NCBI RefSeq assembly: GCF_003369835.1
Contig: NZ_QPMJ01000001.1
Coordinates: 310,001-374,000, forward strand
DNA from: Halorussus rarus
GTDB lineage: Archaea > Halobacteriota > Halobacteria > Halobacteriales > Haladaptataceae
Direction: 5' to 3'
DNA: 64,000 nucleotides
Shown: piece by piece, positions 1 to 7,829 of the stretch
Numbering within the stretch: the first letter of the stretch is position 1
Layout: every line of letters begins with the position of its first letter
Program-made: the position numbers and the translations under genes
Notes under the pieces: model-generated
Told to the model about the DNA's origin: nothing
What the model saw: only the letters and a program-made list of their open reading frames with translations
Databases searched by the model: none

Positions 1-755
1 TCCTTCTCCTTCTCGGACTTGCGCTCCTCCTCTTCCTGCTTGTCGAGTTCGCGCAGGCGCTTCTGGACGCGGACGAAGTCCTCGTGGTGCTGGTCGGCGG
101 CCTCCTGGGCCTCCACGAAGCTCTCGTGCATCTCGTCGGCGTCGTCGCGGATCTCGTCGGCCTCCCGATAGGCCTCGATCATCTGGTTGTGGTGCTCCTG
201 GGCCTTGTCGGCGAGCTCGGTCACCTTCTCGTGGTGCCGGCTGGCCTCGGCGCGGACCTCCTCGGCCTCCTCGACGAGCCCCTCGAGGTCCTCGCTGTCG
301 TCGAGCTTCTCCTTGCGCTCCTGGAGCTTCTCGCGCTTGGCCTCGATCTTCTCGATGAGCTCGCGCTCCTCCTCGGTCGAGAGCACCTCTGTCTGCTGCT
401 TGAACTCGAGGTCCTCGATCTCGGACTCGAGCTCCTCGATGTCCTTGCCCTCGTTGAGCTCGAGGTCGGACTTGCGCTGCTCGACCTCGTCGAACAGCTC
501 GTTGGCCTTCGCGTTGAGCTCGTTGCGCTTCTCCTTGTGCTCCTGGACCTTCTCGTTGAGCTCGTCGCGCTGCTCGCGGTGCTCCTGTGCCTCGTCGACC
601 TTCTCGCGCGTCTTCGCGTTCAGGTCGTCGCGCTTGGACGCGCGCTTGCTGGCCTTCTGGTTCAGCTCGTTTCGTCGGTCACGGAGCTGGCCCGCGAGTT
701 TGATCAGTTCGCCCTTCGACTTGGTCTGGAGTTCCTCTTCGGTTACACTTACCAT
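1..755 (-). CDS. Coiled-coil protein, C-terminus beyond window
   Basis: About 251 codons are visible, starting MVSVTEEELQTKSKGELIKL, and the frame stays open to the window edge, so the C-terminus is missing. Almost the whole visible protein is charged heptad sequence rich in Glu, Lys, Arg and Leu with no Pro or Gly breaks, which indicates one long coiled coil. It has no signal peptide or membrane segment. Long cytoplasmic coiled-coil proteins of this kind are common and conserved in haloarchaea, and their role is unknown. The ATG at 755 is the first Met of the frame. An AT-rich stretch (758-764) lies just upstream and a stronger TATA-like box lies near 927-935, so the mRNA may carry a leader. 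The assignment as a real gene is firm; the function is not. Confidence 0.85.
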   Translation of the reverse strand, partial: MVSVTEEELQTKSKGELIKLAGQLRDRRNELNQKASKRASKRDDLNAKTREKVDEAQEHREQRDELNEKVQEHKEKRNELNAKANELFDEVEQRKSDLELNEGKDIEELESEIEDLEFKQQTEVLSTEEERELIEKIEAKREKLQERKEKLDDSEDLEGLVEEAEEVRAEASRHHEKVTELADKAQEHHNQMIEAYREADEIRDDADEMHESFVEAQEAADQHHEDFVRVQKRLRELDKQEEEERKSEKEK

Positions 756-1082
756 GCTAATTAAACCTCGATTCCATGCCCGCCGCGGCGTTCGGCGAGC
801 CAGCGGACGACAGCGACTGCTGTCCTCGACTGGCAATCGACCTGTGACAATAGTCCCATGTCATTTGTCGCGCGATGCTTGCCGAACGCTCGTGGCGTTC
901 TGGTATCAGCAAATATTCGCTGTGTCTATATAAATGTTGCGCAGATTCGCCGCGTGGAAAGCGTTCACACGCCCGCTACCGGCCGTGTAACGCCTTCCCA
1001 CACCTTTCGGGGGGTTATAAAGAAGCGACCGCCCGGGGCCGGACGCAGCGGCCGTCGTCGCTCCGCGGACCCGCCGCTCGCC
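756..1082. other. Intergenic region with two TATA-like boxes
   Basis: This stretch lies between the start of the coiled-coil gene and the stop of the GH2-like gene, both on the minus strand. I see no convincing ORF. It is more AT-rich than its surroundings between 840 and 960. It holds two TATA-like boxes that read on either strand (about 927-935 and 1014-1022) and a perfect 6-bp hairpin (884-889 with 895-900, loop of 5). Most likely it carries the promoter and leader of the coiled-coil gene plus the terminator of the upstream gene. A small RNA is possible. Confidence 0.5.
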
Positions 1083-2975
1083 TCAGAGCGGGTAGACGTT
1101 CTGGACCGATCCGTCTACGCGTCCGAAGGAGAGTTCGACCGCCTGCGCGTCGGCCGGCACGTCTAGCGTCCCGGCCCGCTCCCGGCCGTAGGCGTCGACC
1201 TCGACGTCGGTCCCGCCGGTCCGGTCGCCCGCGGTCCACGAGACGGTGCCCGACACCGCTTCGGGCGTGTCGTTGAGCACCGTCAGCTCCCGGGTCGCGC
1301 CGCCGGCGGGGTACGCGTCGAGGACGACCTGCACCGGCTGCAGCGAGGCCGCCATCGCGGCGTACCCCGGCTTCTCGGAGCCGTCGGCCGCCAGCACGCC
1401 CATGCCCGCGCCCTCGCCGGCGTCTCGGAGCGCGTCGGCCGCGAGCAGGCCGGTCCCCCGCCGGCGCAGCGTCTCGGTCACGCCCTTGAGAACGCGGCTC
1501 TGGTACGCCTGCGAGGCGTCGACCGCACTCCCGTCCTCGCCGGCCAGTTCCTCCACCCGGCCGGCGACGTATGCGTCGTGAGCGTCGGCGTCGAATCCGG
1601 CGGCGTCGCCGCCCTCCTCGGCGGTCAGCGACCCCGCGCCGAACCCGCCGACCGCGCCGCCGCAGCCGTACCGGTCGAGCACCCAATCGGCGTCGGTCGG
1701 CTCGCCGAACTCCCACCCTGGGTAGACGTGGGCCGCGTCGGGGTCGATGCCCGGCGCGCCCGAGACCGGGAACACCGCGGCGTCGTCGGGCAGCGACTCG
1801 GCGAGCTCGCGGTCGGCGGTCGCGTCGTGACCCGCCCGCCAGGCCCGCCAGCGCACCTTGTATCGGGCCAGTCGGGAGGGGCCGACGCCCGCGAGGTGGT
1901 CGGTCGGGTCGGCCCGCACGCCGAACGCGGCCACGCTGGGGTGGCGCTCGACCGCCGACGCGAGCGTCCCGGCCAGGTCGGCGGCGTCGTCGGGGTCGTA
2001 CTCCTCGGGTCCGGTGATCGGCAGGTCCTGCCAGACCAGTAGCCCCGCCTCCGCCGCGGCCTCGTAGAACTCGGCGGGCGGGACGTGGCCGTACGCCCGG
2101 ACGAGGTTGGCGTTCGCGTTGGCCGCCCGCTCGACGTCCCACGTCGGGTCGCCGGTGGGGAGCAGCGAGAACCCCCGCGCCCGGACCCGCTGGCCGTTGA
2201 CGACCAGCCCGTCGCCGTCCCCGCCCGCCCGGACCTCGCTGAGGCCGGTCTTGACGACTCGCTCGGAGTCGCCGAGCTTGGCTCGGACCGCGTACTGGTG
2301 TTGCGGGCCGTGGCCCGCGGGCCACCAGAAGGCCGGATCCCGGAGTTCGAGGGTCTTCTCGACGGTCACGCGGTCGCCGGCGTCGGCCTCGATGCGGGCT
2401 CGCTCCATCACGCCGCCGCCCCGGAACCCCTGGGGCCGGACCGACAGCGAGACGCGGTCGTCCAGGTCCTCGCCCGCCTCGACCGCCAGCGCGGCGTCGA
2501 TGACCGCGCCGTCGTCGGTCCGGCGGGGCGTCAGCGAGAGCGCGTCGACGAACGTCTCCGGGTGGGTGTCGAGCTCGGCGCCCCACCAGATGCCGGGCAC
2601 CGCCCGCTCGTCGGGCACCCGGTCGGTCGCGTAGACGCCGCCGAACGACTCGGGCGCGCGGCACTCGACGACCAGTTCGTTGTCGGCGTCGAGGTCGAGC
2701 TCGTAGCGCGCGGGGACGAAGTAGGCGTCGTGTTCGCCGAGCAACTCCCCGTTGAGCCAGACGCGGGCGTCGGCGAACAGCCCCCGGAGTTCGAGGGTCG
2801 CGCGCTCGTCGCCGTCGCGGGGGTCGGCGAACTCGGTCCGGTACGCGGCGGCGTCGGCGCCGGCGAACCGTTCCGGGCGACCCGGTACCTCGACCGGATG
2901 CCACTCGTCGGGGGAGGGCGGCTCGGCTCCGGCGGACGCGTCGACCGCCGCGCCCGTCCAGTCGGTGAGGGACAT
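1083..2975 (-). CDS. GH2-like protein, probably catalytically inactive
   Basis: The 630-residue protein has the glycoside hydrolase family 2 layout: an N-terminal jelly-roll sugar-binding domain (about 25-150, with the FADARVWLNG signature at 67-76), an Ig-like domain (about 155-255), a TIM-barrel-like region (about 255-450) and a C-terminal beta domain (about 545-630). In active GH2 enzymes the acid/base Glu follows Asn in a segment after RHPSV; here residues 344-357 read RHPSVAAFGVRADP with no Asn-Glu. The nucleophile motif, usually SEFG in mannosidases, reads GGFG (443-446). Both catalytic carboxylates therefore seem lost. No signal peptide is seen, so it is probably cytoplasmic. Start 2975 is chosen because an upstream minus-strand TATA-like box near 3003 predicts a leaderless transcript there. 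The fold is likely; the enzymatic role is doubtful. Confidence 0.8.
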   Translation of the reverse strand: MSLTDWTGAAVDASAGAEPPSPDEWHPVEVPGRPERFAGADAAAYRTEFADPRDGDERATLELRGLFADARVWLNGELLGEHDAYFVPARYELDLDADNELVVECRAPESFGGVYATDRVPDERAVPGIWWGAELDTHPETFVDALSLTPRRTDDGAVIDAALAVEAGEDLDDRVSLSVRPQGFRGGGVMERARIEADAGDRVTVEKTLELRDPAFWWPAGHGPQHQYAVRAKLGDSERVVKTGLSEVRAGGDGDGLVVNGQRVRARGFSLLPTGDPTWDVERAANANANLVRAYGHVPPAEFYEAAAEAGLLVWQDLPITGPEEYDPDDAADLAGTLASAVERHPSVAAFGVRADPTDHLAGVGPSRLARYKVRWRAWRAGHDATADRELAESLPDDAAVFPVSGAPGIDPDAAHVYPGWEFGEPTDADWVLDRYGCGGAVGGFGAGSLTAEEGGDAAGFDADAHDAYVAGRVEELAGEDGSAVDASQAYQSRVLKGVTETLRRRGTGLLAADALRDAGEGAGMGVLAADGSEKPGYAAMAASLQPVQVVLDAYPAGGATRELTVLNDTPEAVSGTVSWTAGDRTGGTDVEVDAYGRERAGTLDVPADAQAVELSFGRVDGSVQNVYPL

Positions 2976-3087
2976 ACTGGGGGAACTAAACCCACACCAG
3001 ATAGGTCTTACGTCCGACCGACGGCCACTTTCACTTTCGCTCCGGGCATGGCTCAATTTAAGTAGGATGGCGGGACCAGCATCGGGT

Positions 3088-3240
3088 ATGCTCGAAGACC
3101 TGCGGTGCGCCTGCGACGCGGTCGGCTGCGAGCGCGCGCTCGGCGAGGACGAGTTGATGCTCCGGATGACGACCGAGGCGGGCGAGCGACGGGCCTACGA
3201 GTGCGCCTGCGGCGCGGTCACCGTGACCGTCGTCCGGTAG
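3088..3240 (+). CDS. Small Cys-rich protein (50 aa)
   Basis: This 50-residue protein carries two CAC motifs (Cys7/Cys9 and Cys39/Cys41) plus Cys14, a spacing that suggests a single metal site, probably zinc. The remainder is acidic and typical of haloarchaeal coding DNA. A TATA-like box at 3055-3062 sits about 28 nt before the ATG, predicting a leaderless transcript, which supports a real gene despite its size. Haloarchaea encode many one-domain small zinc proteins, some of which influence biofilm formation and motility, but I cannot place this one in a named family. It lies just upstream of the DUF371 gene and the two may be cotranscribed. Confidence 0.7.
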   Translation: MLEDLRCACDAVGCERALGEDELMLRMTTEAGERRAYECACGAVTVTVVR

Positions 3241-3344
3241 CATGCCGCCGACCCGCGGGGCGACGCGACCGCCCGCCGACGTCGCGACGCCGCATCGAGA
3301 AGGCGTCCCTGAAGTAGCCCCCGCCCGAACCTCCGGCAGCGACG

Positions 3345-3764
3345 ATGAAAGAGGTCCTCCACGCGCGCGGCCACGAGAACGTCTCGGCCGCCCACGCCAG
3401 CACCTTCGAGGTCACGACCGACGACTACCTCACGCCCGCGGGCGACTGCATCCTCGGCGTCGAGGCCGACCGCGCGCCCGCCGACTTCGATTCGGCGTTC
3501 GTCGACGCCTGCCGGGACGTCGGGGCGACCGTCACCGCGACGTTCGAGGCAGACGGCCACCGCGAGACCGTGGTCGGTCGCGGCGACCCCGACCTGACGC
3601 TCGAGAGCGACCGGAGCGCGGTCGGCCGGACCAGCGACTACGTCGACGACCGGACCGTGATGGTCGGCGCCGAGTTCGCCGCGGAGGGGTTCGACAGGGA
3701 CCTCGTCGCGGCGCTGGCCGAGGGCGCGGACCTGACGGTGACGCTCCGGGTGGAACGCCCCTGA
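3345..3764 (+). CDS. DUF371 family protein
   Basis: The 139-residue product matches the archaeal DUF371 family in length and in its N-terminal pattern of a Gly-His-x-Asn segment (HARGHENVSAAH), followed by a stretch reading TPAGDCILGVEAD. The family is nearly confined to archaea, is predicted to be a soluble single-domain beta-rich protein, and has no established function. The start is the first ATG of the frame, about 100 nt after the small Cys-rich gene. The gene converges with the methyltransferase gene, whose stop lies 16 nt downstream. Confidence 0.85.
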   Translation: MKEVLHARGHENVSAAHASTFEVTTDDYLTPAGDCILGVEADRAPADFDSAFVDACRDVGATVTATFEADGHRETVVGRGDPDLTLESDRSAVGRTSDYVDDRTVMVGAEFAAEGFDRDLVAALAEGADLTVTLRVERP

Positions 3765-3779
3765 CCCGTTCCGGGACAC

Positions 3780-4826
3780 TCACTTCTTCGTCGCCTGCAG
3801 GAGTTCGCTCCCGGGGTCGCGCCGGAGGCCGGTCCGCGAGACGTCGGCGAACCCCGCGTCCCGGAGCCAGTCTGCGACCGCGTCGGCGTCGTGGACGGTC
3901 CGGCCGAGCGTCACCCGGTAGCCGAGCGCGACGAACGCGACCGCGGCGCGCCCGACGTTCATCCGGCCGCCGCCCTCGAACTGGTCGAGGACGACCACCC
4001 GACCGCCGGGTGCGAGCGCCTCGCGGGCCGTCTCGAACAGCGCCCGCACGCCCGCCTCGTCGTGGCCGTGCGCGACGTTGAACAGCAGGACGACGTCGTA
4101 CCCGTCGCCGACGTCGTCGGTGCGGTAGTCGCCCCCGCGCGTCTCGAACCGGTCGGTCAGCCCCCGGTCGCCGGCCTCCGACTCGGCGACGCCGAGGGCG
4201 TCGGGATGGTCGAACACGACCGCCGACAGGCCCGGATGGCGCTCGCACAGTTCGGCGGCGTACAGCCCGTGTCCGCCGCCGAGGTCCAGTAGCGACGTCG
4301 CGCCCGCCGGCACGCCGATCTCGTCGACGACCGGGTCGGCCAGCAGCGTCGCCGCCGCCCGGAATCCGCGCTGGGCGGTCGGCCACAGGTCGGGGTGGTC
4401 GTTCAGCCAGTCGTAGACCGTCTGGGGCGGGGTGCCCTCGCGGACCGCGGTCTCGAGGTGCTCCTCCCAGAACGGGAAGACGACGTCCCGCCAGAAGGCG
4501 AACCACGGCGCGATGTTCGCCCGTCCGTCGTCGGTGAGCCAGCGGCGGGTCGTCGGGGTCCGCTCGTAGGTACCGCCGTCTCGCTCGACGTAGCCTAAAG
4601 CATCGAGGAAGCCGAGCAGCGACCGCAGTCCGCCCTCGTCGGCGTCGAGGCTCGCGGCGAGTTCCCGCGGCGTCAGCGGTTCGTCGAGTGCCTCGAACAG
4701 CCCGAGGTCGTGCGCCAGCGCCACCGCCCGGAAGCCGCCCGCGCCGAAGAGGTCGAGTATCGACGACGGGCCCCGATTGAGCCGGTGGAGCGCGACCCGC
4801 TCGACCAGATTCGGTTGTACCGGCAT
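3780..4826 (-). CDS. SAM-dependent methyltransferase, O-methyltransferase type
   Basis: A 348-residue class I SAM-dependent methyltransferase of the plant/antibiotic O-methyltransferase group. The N-terminal half (about 20-100) is a winged-helix dimerisation domain, seen in the LGLFEALDEPLTPRELAASL segment. The C-terminal half holds the Rossmann fold with SAM motif I (LLDLGGGHG, 179-187), a later acidic loop and the LAPGGRVVVLDQ motif. Family members methylate hydroxyl groups of small molecules; the substrate cannot be read from sequence. The MPVQPN start at 4826 is preferred over longer frames because the upstream extension is Arg-rich and unlike haloarchaeal protein. It diverges from the endonuclease III gene. 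Confidence 0.85.
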   Translation of the reverse strand: MPVQPNLVERVALHRLNRGPSSILDLFGAGGFRAVALAHDLGLFEALDEPLTPRELAASLDADEGGLRSLLGFLDALGYVERDGGTYERTPTTRRWLTDDGRANIAPWFAFWRDVVFPFWEEHLETAVREGTPPQTVYDWLNDHPDLWPTAQRGFRAAATLLADPVVDEIGVPAGATSLLDLGGGHGLYAAELCERHPGLSAVVFDHPDALGVAESEAGDRGLTDRFETRGGDYRTDDVGDGYDVVLLFNVAHGHDEAGVRALFETAREALAPGGRVVVLDQFEGGGRMNVGRAAVAFVALGYRVTLGRTVHDADAVADWLRDAGFADVSRTGLRRDPGSELLQATKK

Positions 4827-4942
4827 GGCTCGGACCTGACGTGGCCGGCGCAAAACGCTTCCGGACTCGCCGCGCCGAGCACGGCCGACCTGCAGTCGTC
4901 CCGGCGGCCGGAGGCGGCGCCTCCGGGCGAACCGGAGCGACC

Positions 4943-4949
4943 GTTTTAA
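4943..4949 (+). promoter_or_regulatory. TATA-like box of nth
   Basis: The AT-rich heptamer TTTTAAT in very GC-rich surroundings is centred about 27 nt before position 4973. It predicts transcription starting at or within a few bases of the ATG at 4975, which favours that start over the GTG at 4966. Confidence 0.55.
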
Positions 4950-4974
4950 TCCCGCTCCGCCACGAGTGTCCGAC

Positions 4975-5826
4975 ATGGCAGACGACCCCGAACCCGCGGA
5001 GAACATCAGCGGGGGCGAACCGGCCGCGAGCTCGTTCGCGGAGTTCGCCGCCGGGGAGCCCGAGACCCGCGCGGAGGCCGTGGTGGACCGACTGGGCGAA
5101 CGCTACTGGCAGAAGACCTACGGCGGCCGGGACGCCTTCGAGTGTCTGGTCCGGACCGTCCTGAGCCAGAACACCAGCGACGTGGCGAGCCAGCCCGCCC
5201 ACGACGCGCTGATCGAGCGGTACGGCAGTTCAGCCGACGGCGACGGGGCCGCGTCCGAAGGGGACGGGGACCTCGCGGCCGCGCTGGCCGACGCCGACCA
5301 GCCAGAACTCGCCGACGCCATCCGGTCGGCGGGGCTCTACAACCAGAAGTCGGCCCGACTGATCGACATCGCCGGACTCGTCCTCGAGGAGTGGGGCTCC
5401 GCGGCCGCCTTCGACGACTTCGTCCGCGAGGGCAATCCCGGCGAGGTGCGGGCGGCCCTGCTCGACATGGACGGGGTCGGCCCCAAGACCGCCGACTGCG
5501 TGCTGCTGTTCGCCGGCGGGCGGCCGGGCGTCTTCCCCGTCGACACCCACGTCCACCGCATCTACCGTCGGCTCGGCGTCGCACCCGCCGACGCCGACCA
5601 CGAGGGGGTCCGGGCCGTCCTGGAGCGGGAGGTGCCGGCGGAGAAGTGCGGCTTCGGCCACACCGCGACGATACAGTTCGGCCGGGAGTACTGCACCGCT
5701 CGAAAGCCGGCGTGTCTCGACGGTCCCGAAGCGTGTCCCCTCTACGACCTCTGCGACAGGGTCGGCGTCGATCCCGACTCTGGGTCCGTGGTCGACCCCG
5801 CCGAAGCAGTCCCGGACACGGAATAG
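4975..5826 (+). CDS. nth: Endonuclease III (DNA glycosylase/AP lyase)
   Basis: Base-excision-repair glycosylase that removes oxidised pyrimidines and cleaves the abasic site. The 283-residue protein has the helix-hairpin-helix LLDMDGVGPKTA (162-173) containing the catalytic lysine K171, and the catalytic Asp190 in FPVDTHVHR. The C-terminal iron-sulphur loop has four cysteines (240, 247, 254, 260). The spacing is C-x6-C-x6-C-x5-C rather than the textbook C-x6-C-x2-C-x5-C, so the middle loop is four residues longer. An acidic insertion (about 83-108) is typical of haloarchaeal adaptation. Start 4975 follows from the TATA position; an in-frame GTG at 4966 is the alternative. Confidence 0.93.
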   Translation: MADDPEPAENISGGEPAASSFAEFAAGEPETRAEAVVDRLGERYWQKTYGGRDAFECLVRTVLSQNTSDVASQPAHDALIERYGSSADGDGAASEGDGDLAAALADADQPELADAIRSAGLYNQKSARLIDIAGLVLEEWGSAAAFDDFVREGNPGEVRAALLDMDGVGPKTADCVLLFAGGRPGVFPVDTHVHRIYRRLGVAPADADHEGVRAVLEREVPAEKCGFGHTATIQFGREYCTARKPACLDGPEACPLYDLCDRVGVDPDSGSVVDPAEAVPDTE

Positions 5827-5845
5827 ACCCGGGCAGTCGGGGAGG

Positions 5846-6106
5846 TTACGTCTCGTCCGGCTCGACCGAGACGAACCCGTCACCGCAGACGGTGACCTCG
5901 TACCCGTAGTACGTGAACACCACCTTCCCCTCCATCCTGGCGGCGGTCGACGTGGGGGCGAACAGTTCCTCCAGCGCGTCCGGGTCGACCGCCTCGTACA
6001 GGGGGTCCAACTCCTCGGGCTCGACCCCCTCGGTCTCGGCGACGGCTTCGATGACCGACTGGCACACGCTTCGGTCCCCCACTGTCGCGGTCTGGACGTT
6101 GCTCAT
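5846..6106 (-). CDS. HalOD1 output domain protein
   Basis: The 86-residue protein is essentially one HalOD1 domain. It shows the usual order: a helix with VIEAVAETEGVEPEELDPLYEAVDPDALEEL broken into short conserved blocks, then a beta-rich C-terminus with VVFTYYGYEVTVCGDG. HalOD1 occurs in haloarchaea alone or fused to response-regulator and sensor domains and is thought to act as an output module; its partner here is unknown. The gene is convergent with nth, 20 nt away. A TATA-like stretch near 6135 would give a transcript starting close to the ATG. Confidence 0.88.
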   Translation of the reverse strand: MSNVQTATVGDRSVCQSVIEAVAETEGVEPEELDPLYEAVDPDALEELFAPTSTAARMEGKVVFTYYGYEVTVCGDGFVSVEPDET

Positions 6107-6186
6107 TGGGCCGCAATAGTTCGCTCCGCCCCTTGAATTTGTTGGGTAGTGTATATATCACAGGGCCTCTTAAAGGCCGCTGGCAA

Positions 6187-6675
6187 TCATCCAGATCCGT
6201 CTTCGCTTGTGAACTGTTCGCCGAAGTGGTTGTAGGGCCGGGTCCGCTCGGACCGCACCATCTCCATCCGCTCGACGTCGATGCCGAGGTCGTTCAGACG
6301 CGCGAGGCTCTGCTCTATCCCCTGCTTGTCGTACCCCACCAGCTCTATCGAGACGTTCTCGGTGCTGGTCAGGAGCTCCCGCACGCTCACGACGCCCGAG
6401 ACCTCCATGATCTCGTCCACGAGGGACTCCTGCTCCTCGAAGGGGACGGTCGCCACGACGAGGAGGTGGTGGCCCAGTCCGGCCCGGTCGTAGTCGACCG
6501 TCGGGTAGTACCCGGTGATGACGCCCCGCTCCTCGAGCCTGCTGATGCGGTTGCCGACCGTGCTCGACGAGACGCCGACCTGCTCGCCGATCTCGGCGGT
6601 CGTGTGGGTCCGGGCGTTCCGCTGGAGCAGAAAGAGGATGCCCTTGTCCACGCTGTCGAGTTCGTCGAACGCCAT
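6187..6675 (-). CDS. Lrp/AsnC family transcriptional regulator
   Basis: A 162-residue one-component regulator. An N-terminal winged HTH (about 8-55, including TAEIGEQVGVSSSTVGNRISRLEERGVI) binds DNA, and a C-terminal alpha-beta RAM-like domain (about 65-145) is expected to bind an amino acid or other small effector and to mediate oligomerisation. Lrp-type regulators control amino-acid and central metabolism genes; no target is evident beside it. The MAFDEL start at 6675 is chosen over the upstream MPGTDC extension because the HTH normally begins within about ten residues of the start. A short GC-rich palindrome (6164-6178) just past the stop could aid termination. Confidence 0.9.
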   Translation of the reverse strand: MAFDELDSVDKGILFLLQRNARTHTTAEIGEQVGVSSSTVGNRISRLEERGVITGYYPTVDYDRAGLGHHLLVVATVPFEEQESLVDEIMEVSGVVSVRELLTSTENVSIELVGYDKQGIEQSLARLNDLGIDVERMEMVRSERTRPYNHFGEQFTSEDGSG

Positions 6676-6865
6676 ACAGTCCGTACCCGGCACACCCAGT
6701 AGAAACTTTCCGCGACGATCGCCGGTGCGGGCGGACCGTCACCGGACGTTCGCCCGAGCCGACCGGATTCGGTCGGGGCGGTCGCCGGTTCGACCGAGCG
6801 ACGACCGCGGCGGAGTCGGCCGCTCCGCGGCGGGGCTGCTCGCGGGAGGTCGGGCTATCGGGCGG

Positions 6866-7225
6866 TCACCGTGCCTCGTCGGCCGCCGCGAGCGACAGGT
6901 ACGGTTCGAGCTGGTCGCGTCGGCTCCGTCGCTCGACGGTCCCGCGCTCGGCGTCGTACCGGACGACGCCGGCGTCGCGGAGCTTCGGGAGGTGGACGTG
7001 GAACAGGCTCGCGCGGATCCGGTCGCGGCGGCTCGCGGACGCCTCGCCCTCCCGCAGGGCGAGTTCGGCCGCGAGGTCGTCGAGGTCGGTCGCGCCGACG
7101 GTCCGGGAGAGGTACCGGAGCGCGCGGCGTCGGCGGGCGTCGGCGAGCAGCCCGAAGATGGCGGTCGGCGAAAGGTCGGTTGCGTCTGTACCCTGGGTGA
7201 TGGAATCTCGCGTTTCAGTGTTCAT
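6866..7225 (-). CDS. DUF7344-type winged-helix protein
   Basis: A roughly 119-residue protein with one winged-helix domain of the ArsR-like haloarchaeal DUF7344 type. The markers are IFGLLADARRRRALRYL near the N-terminus and LFHVHLPKLRDAGVVRYD in the recognition-helix and wing region. These proteins are presumed transcription regulators, but their targets are mostly unknown. In-frame Met codons occur at 7237 and 7225; I prefer 7225 but cannot exclude the longer form. A paralogue with the same domain lies at 12684-13082. The roughly 190-nt region between this gene and the Lrp gene shows no ORF. Confidence 0.85.
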   Translation of the reverse strand: MNTETRDSITQGTDATDLSPTAIFGLLADARRRRALRYLSRTVGATDLDDLAAELALREGEASASRRDRIRASLFHVHLPKLRDAGVVRYDAERGTVERRSRRDQLEPYLSLAAADEAR

Positions 7226-7324
7226 ACTGAGCTCCATACTCGGCTTACGCGGCACTGCACGACTCGTCTCACGGCGCTACTTCGGCAGAGTACGGTTCAC
7301 TCCCCTCAGGCACACCTTATAAAA

Positions 7325-7765
7325 TTATTCCTCCCTTTGAATCCCGGTTCCCCGGTCCGCCCGCTCGGCCCCCTCGGCCGCGGCGAGCAGGTGGTCCCGG
7401 AGGTGGCGGACGTCCCGGCGCTCCCGGTCGCGCCACGGTCGGAGGAGCAACCGCCGCGCCCGCTTCCGGAGGAACGACGCGAGGTACGCCACCTGCCGGT
7501 CGGTGAGCGTCACCGTCCGGGTCGTCCCGCGGGTCTCGGCGCCCGCGGCCACACCCGGCCCGTCCGTCCTCCCGAGTTCGGGCGACGACCCGGCGGACCC
7601 ACTCGCTTCGCCCCGCTGGCGCTCGATGTCCAGCCGGAGGTCGTGGACGAACGCCCACTCCCGGGACCGGGACCGGAGCGCGTACTGGAGCCGGTTCTCC
7701 CGCTCGCGGAGCCAGTTGGCGAGGACGTACCACTCCTCGGCCTCGAGGGTGACCTTCCGCTCCAT
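7325..7765 (-). CDS. Uncharacterised protein with internal duplication
   Basis: I do not recognise a named family for this 146-residue protein. Its two halves resemble each other. Residues 4-50 run VTLEAEEWYVLANWLRERENRL, a basic stretch with Trp, then an Asp-Leu-Arg helix; residues 84-130 run VTLTDRQVAYLASFLRKRARRL, again a basic stretch with Trp, then a similar helix. The linker (50-80) is Gly/Ser-rich. The protein is more basic than its neighbours, which is unusual in a salt-in cytoplasm and could suit nucleic-acid or membrane binding. No signal peptide or membrane helix is evident. It diverges from the PHP gene across about 64 nt. Confidence 0.7.
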   Translation of the reverse strand: MERKVTLEAEEWYVLANWLRERENRLQYALRSRSREWAFVHDLRLDIERQRGEASGSAGSSPELGRTDGPGVAAGAETRGTTRTVTLTDRQVAYLASFLRKRARRLLLRPWRDRERRDVRHLRDHLLAAAEGAERADRGTGIQREE

Positions 7766-7829
7766 CGTCTCGTCTCCGCCGGCTCTTCGATGGCGGGACT
7801 TTTGGCGTTTCGGGCAGTACGGGGAATAG

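Noticed and set aside
2085-3065. Long plus-strand frame opposite the GH2-like gene
   Set aside because: Its translation is Arg/Gly/Pro/Val-rich without domain features, and it mirrors the codon pattern of the minus-strand gene.
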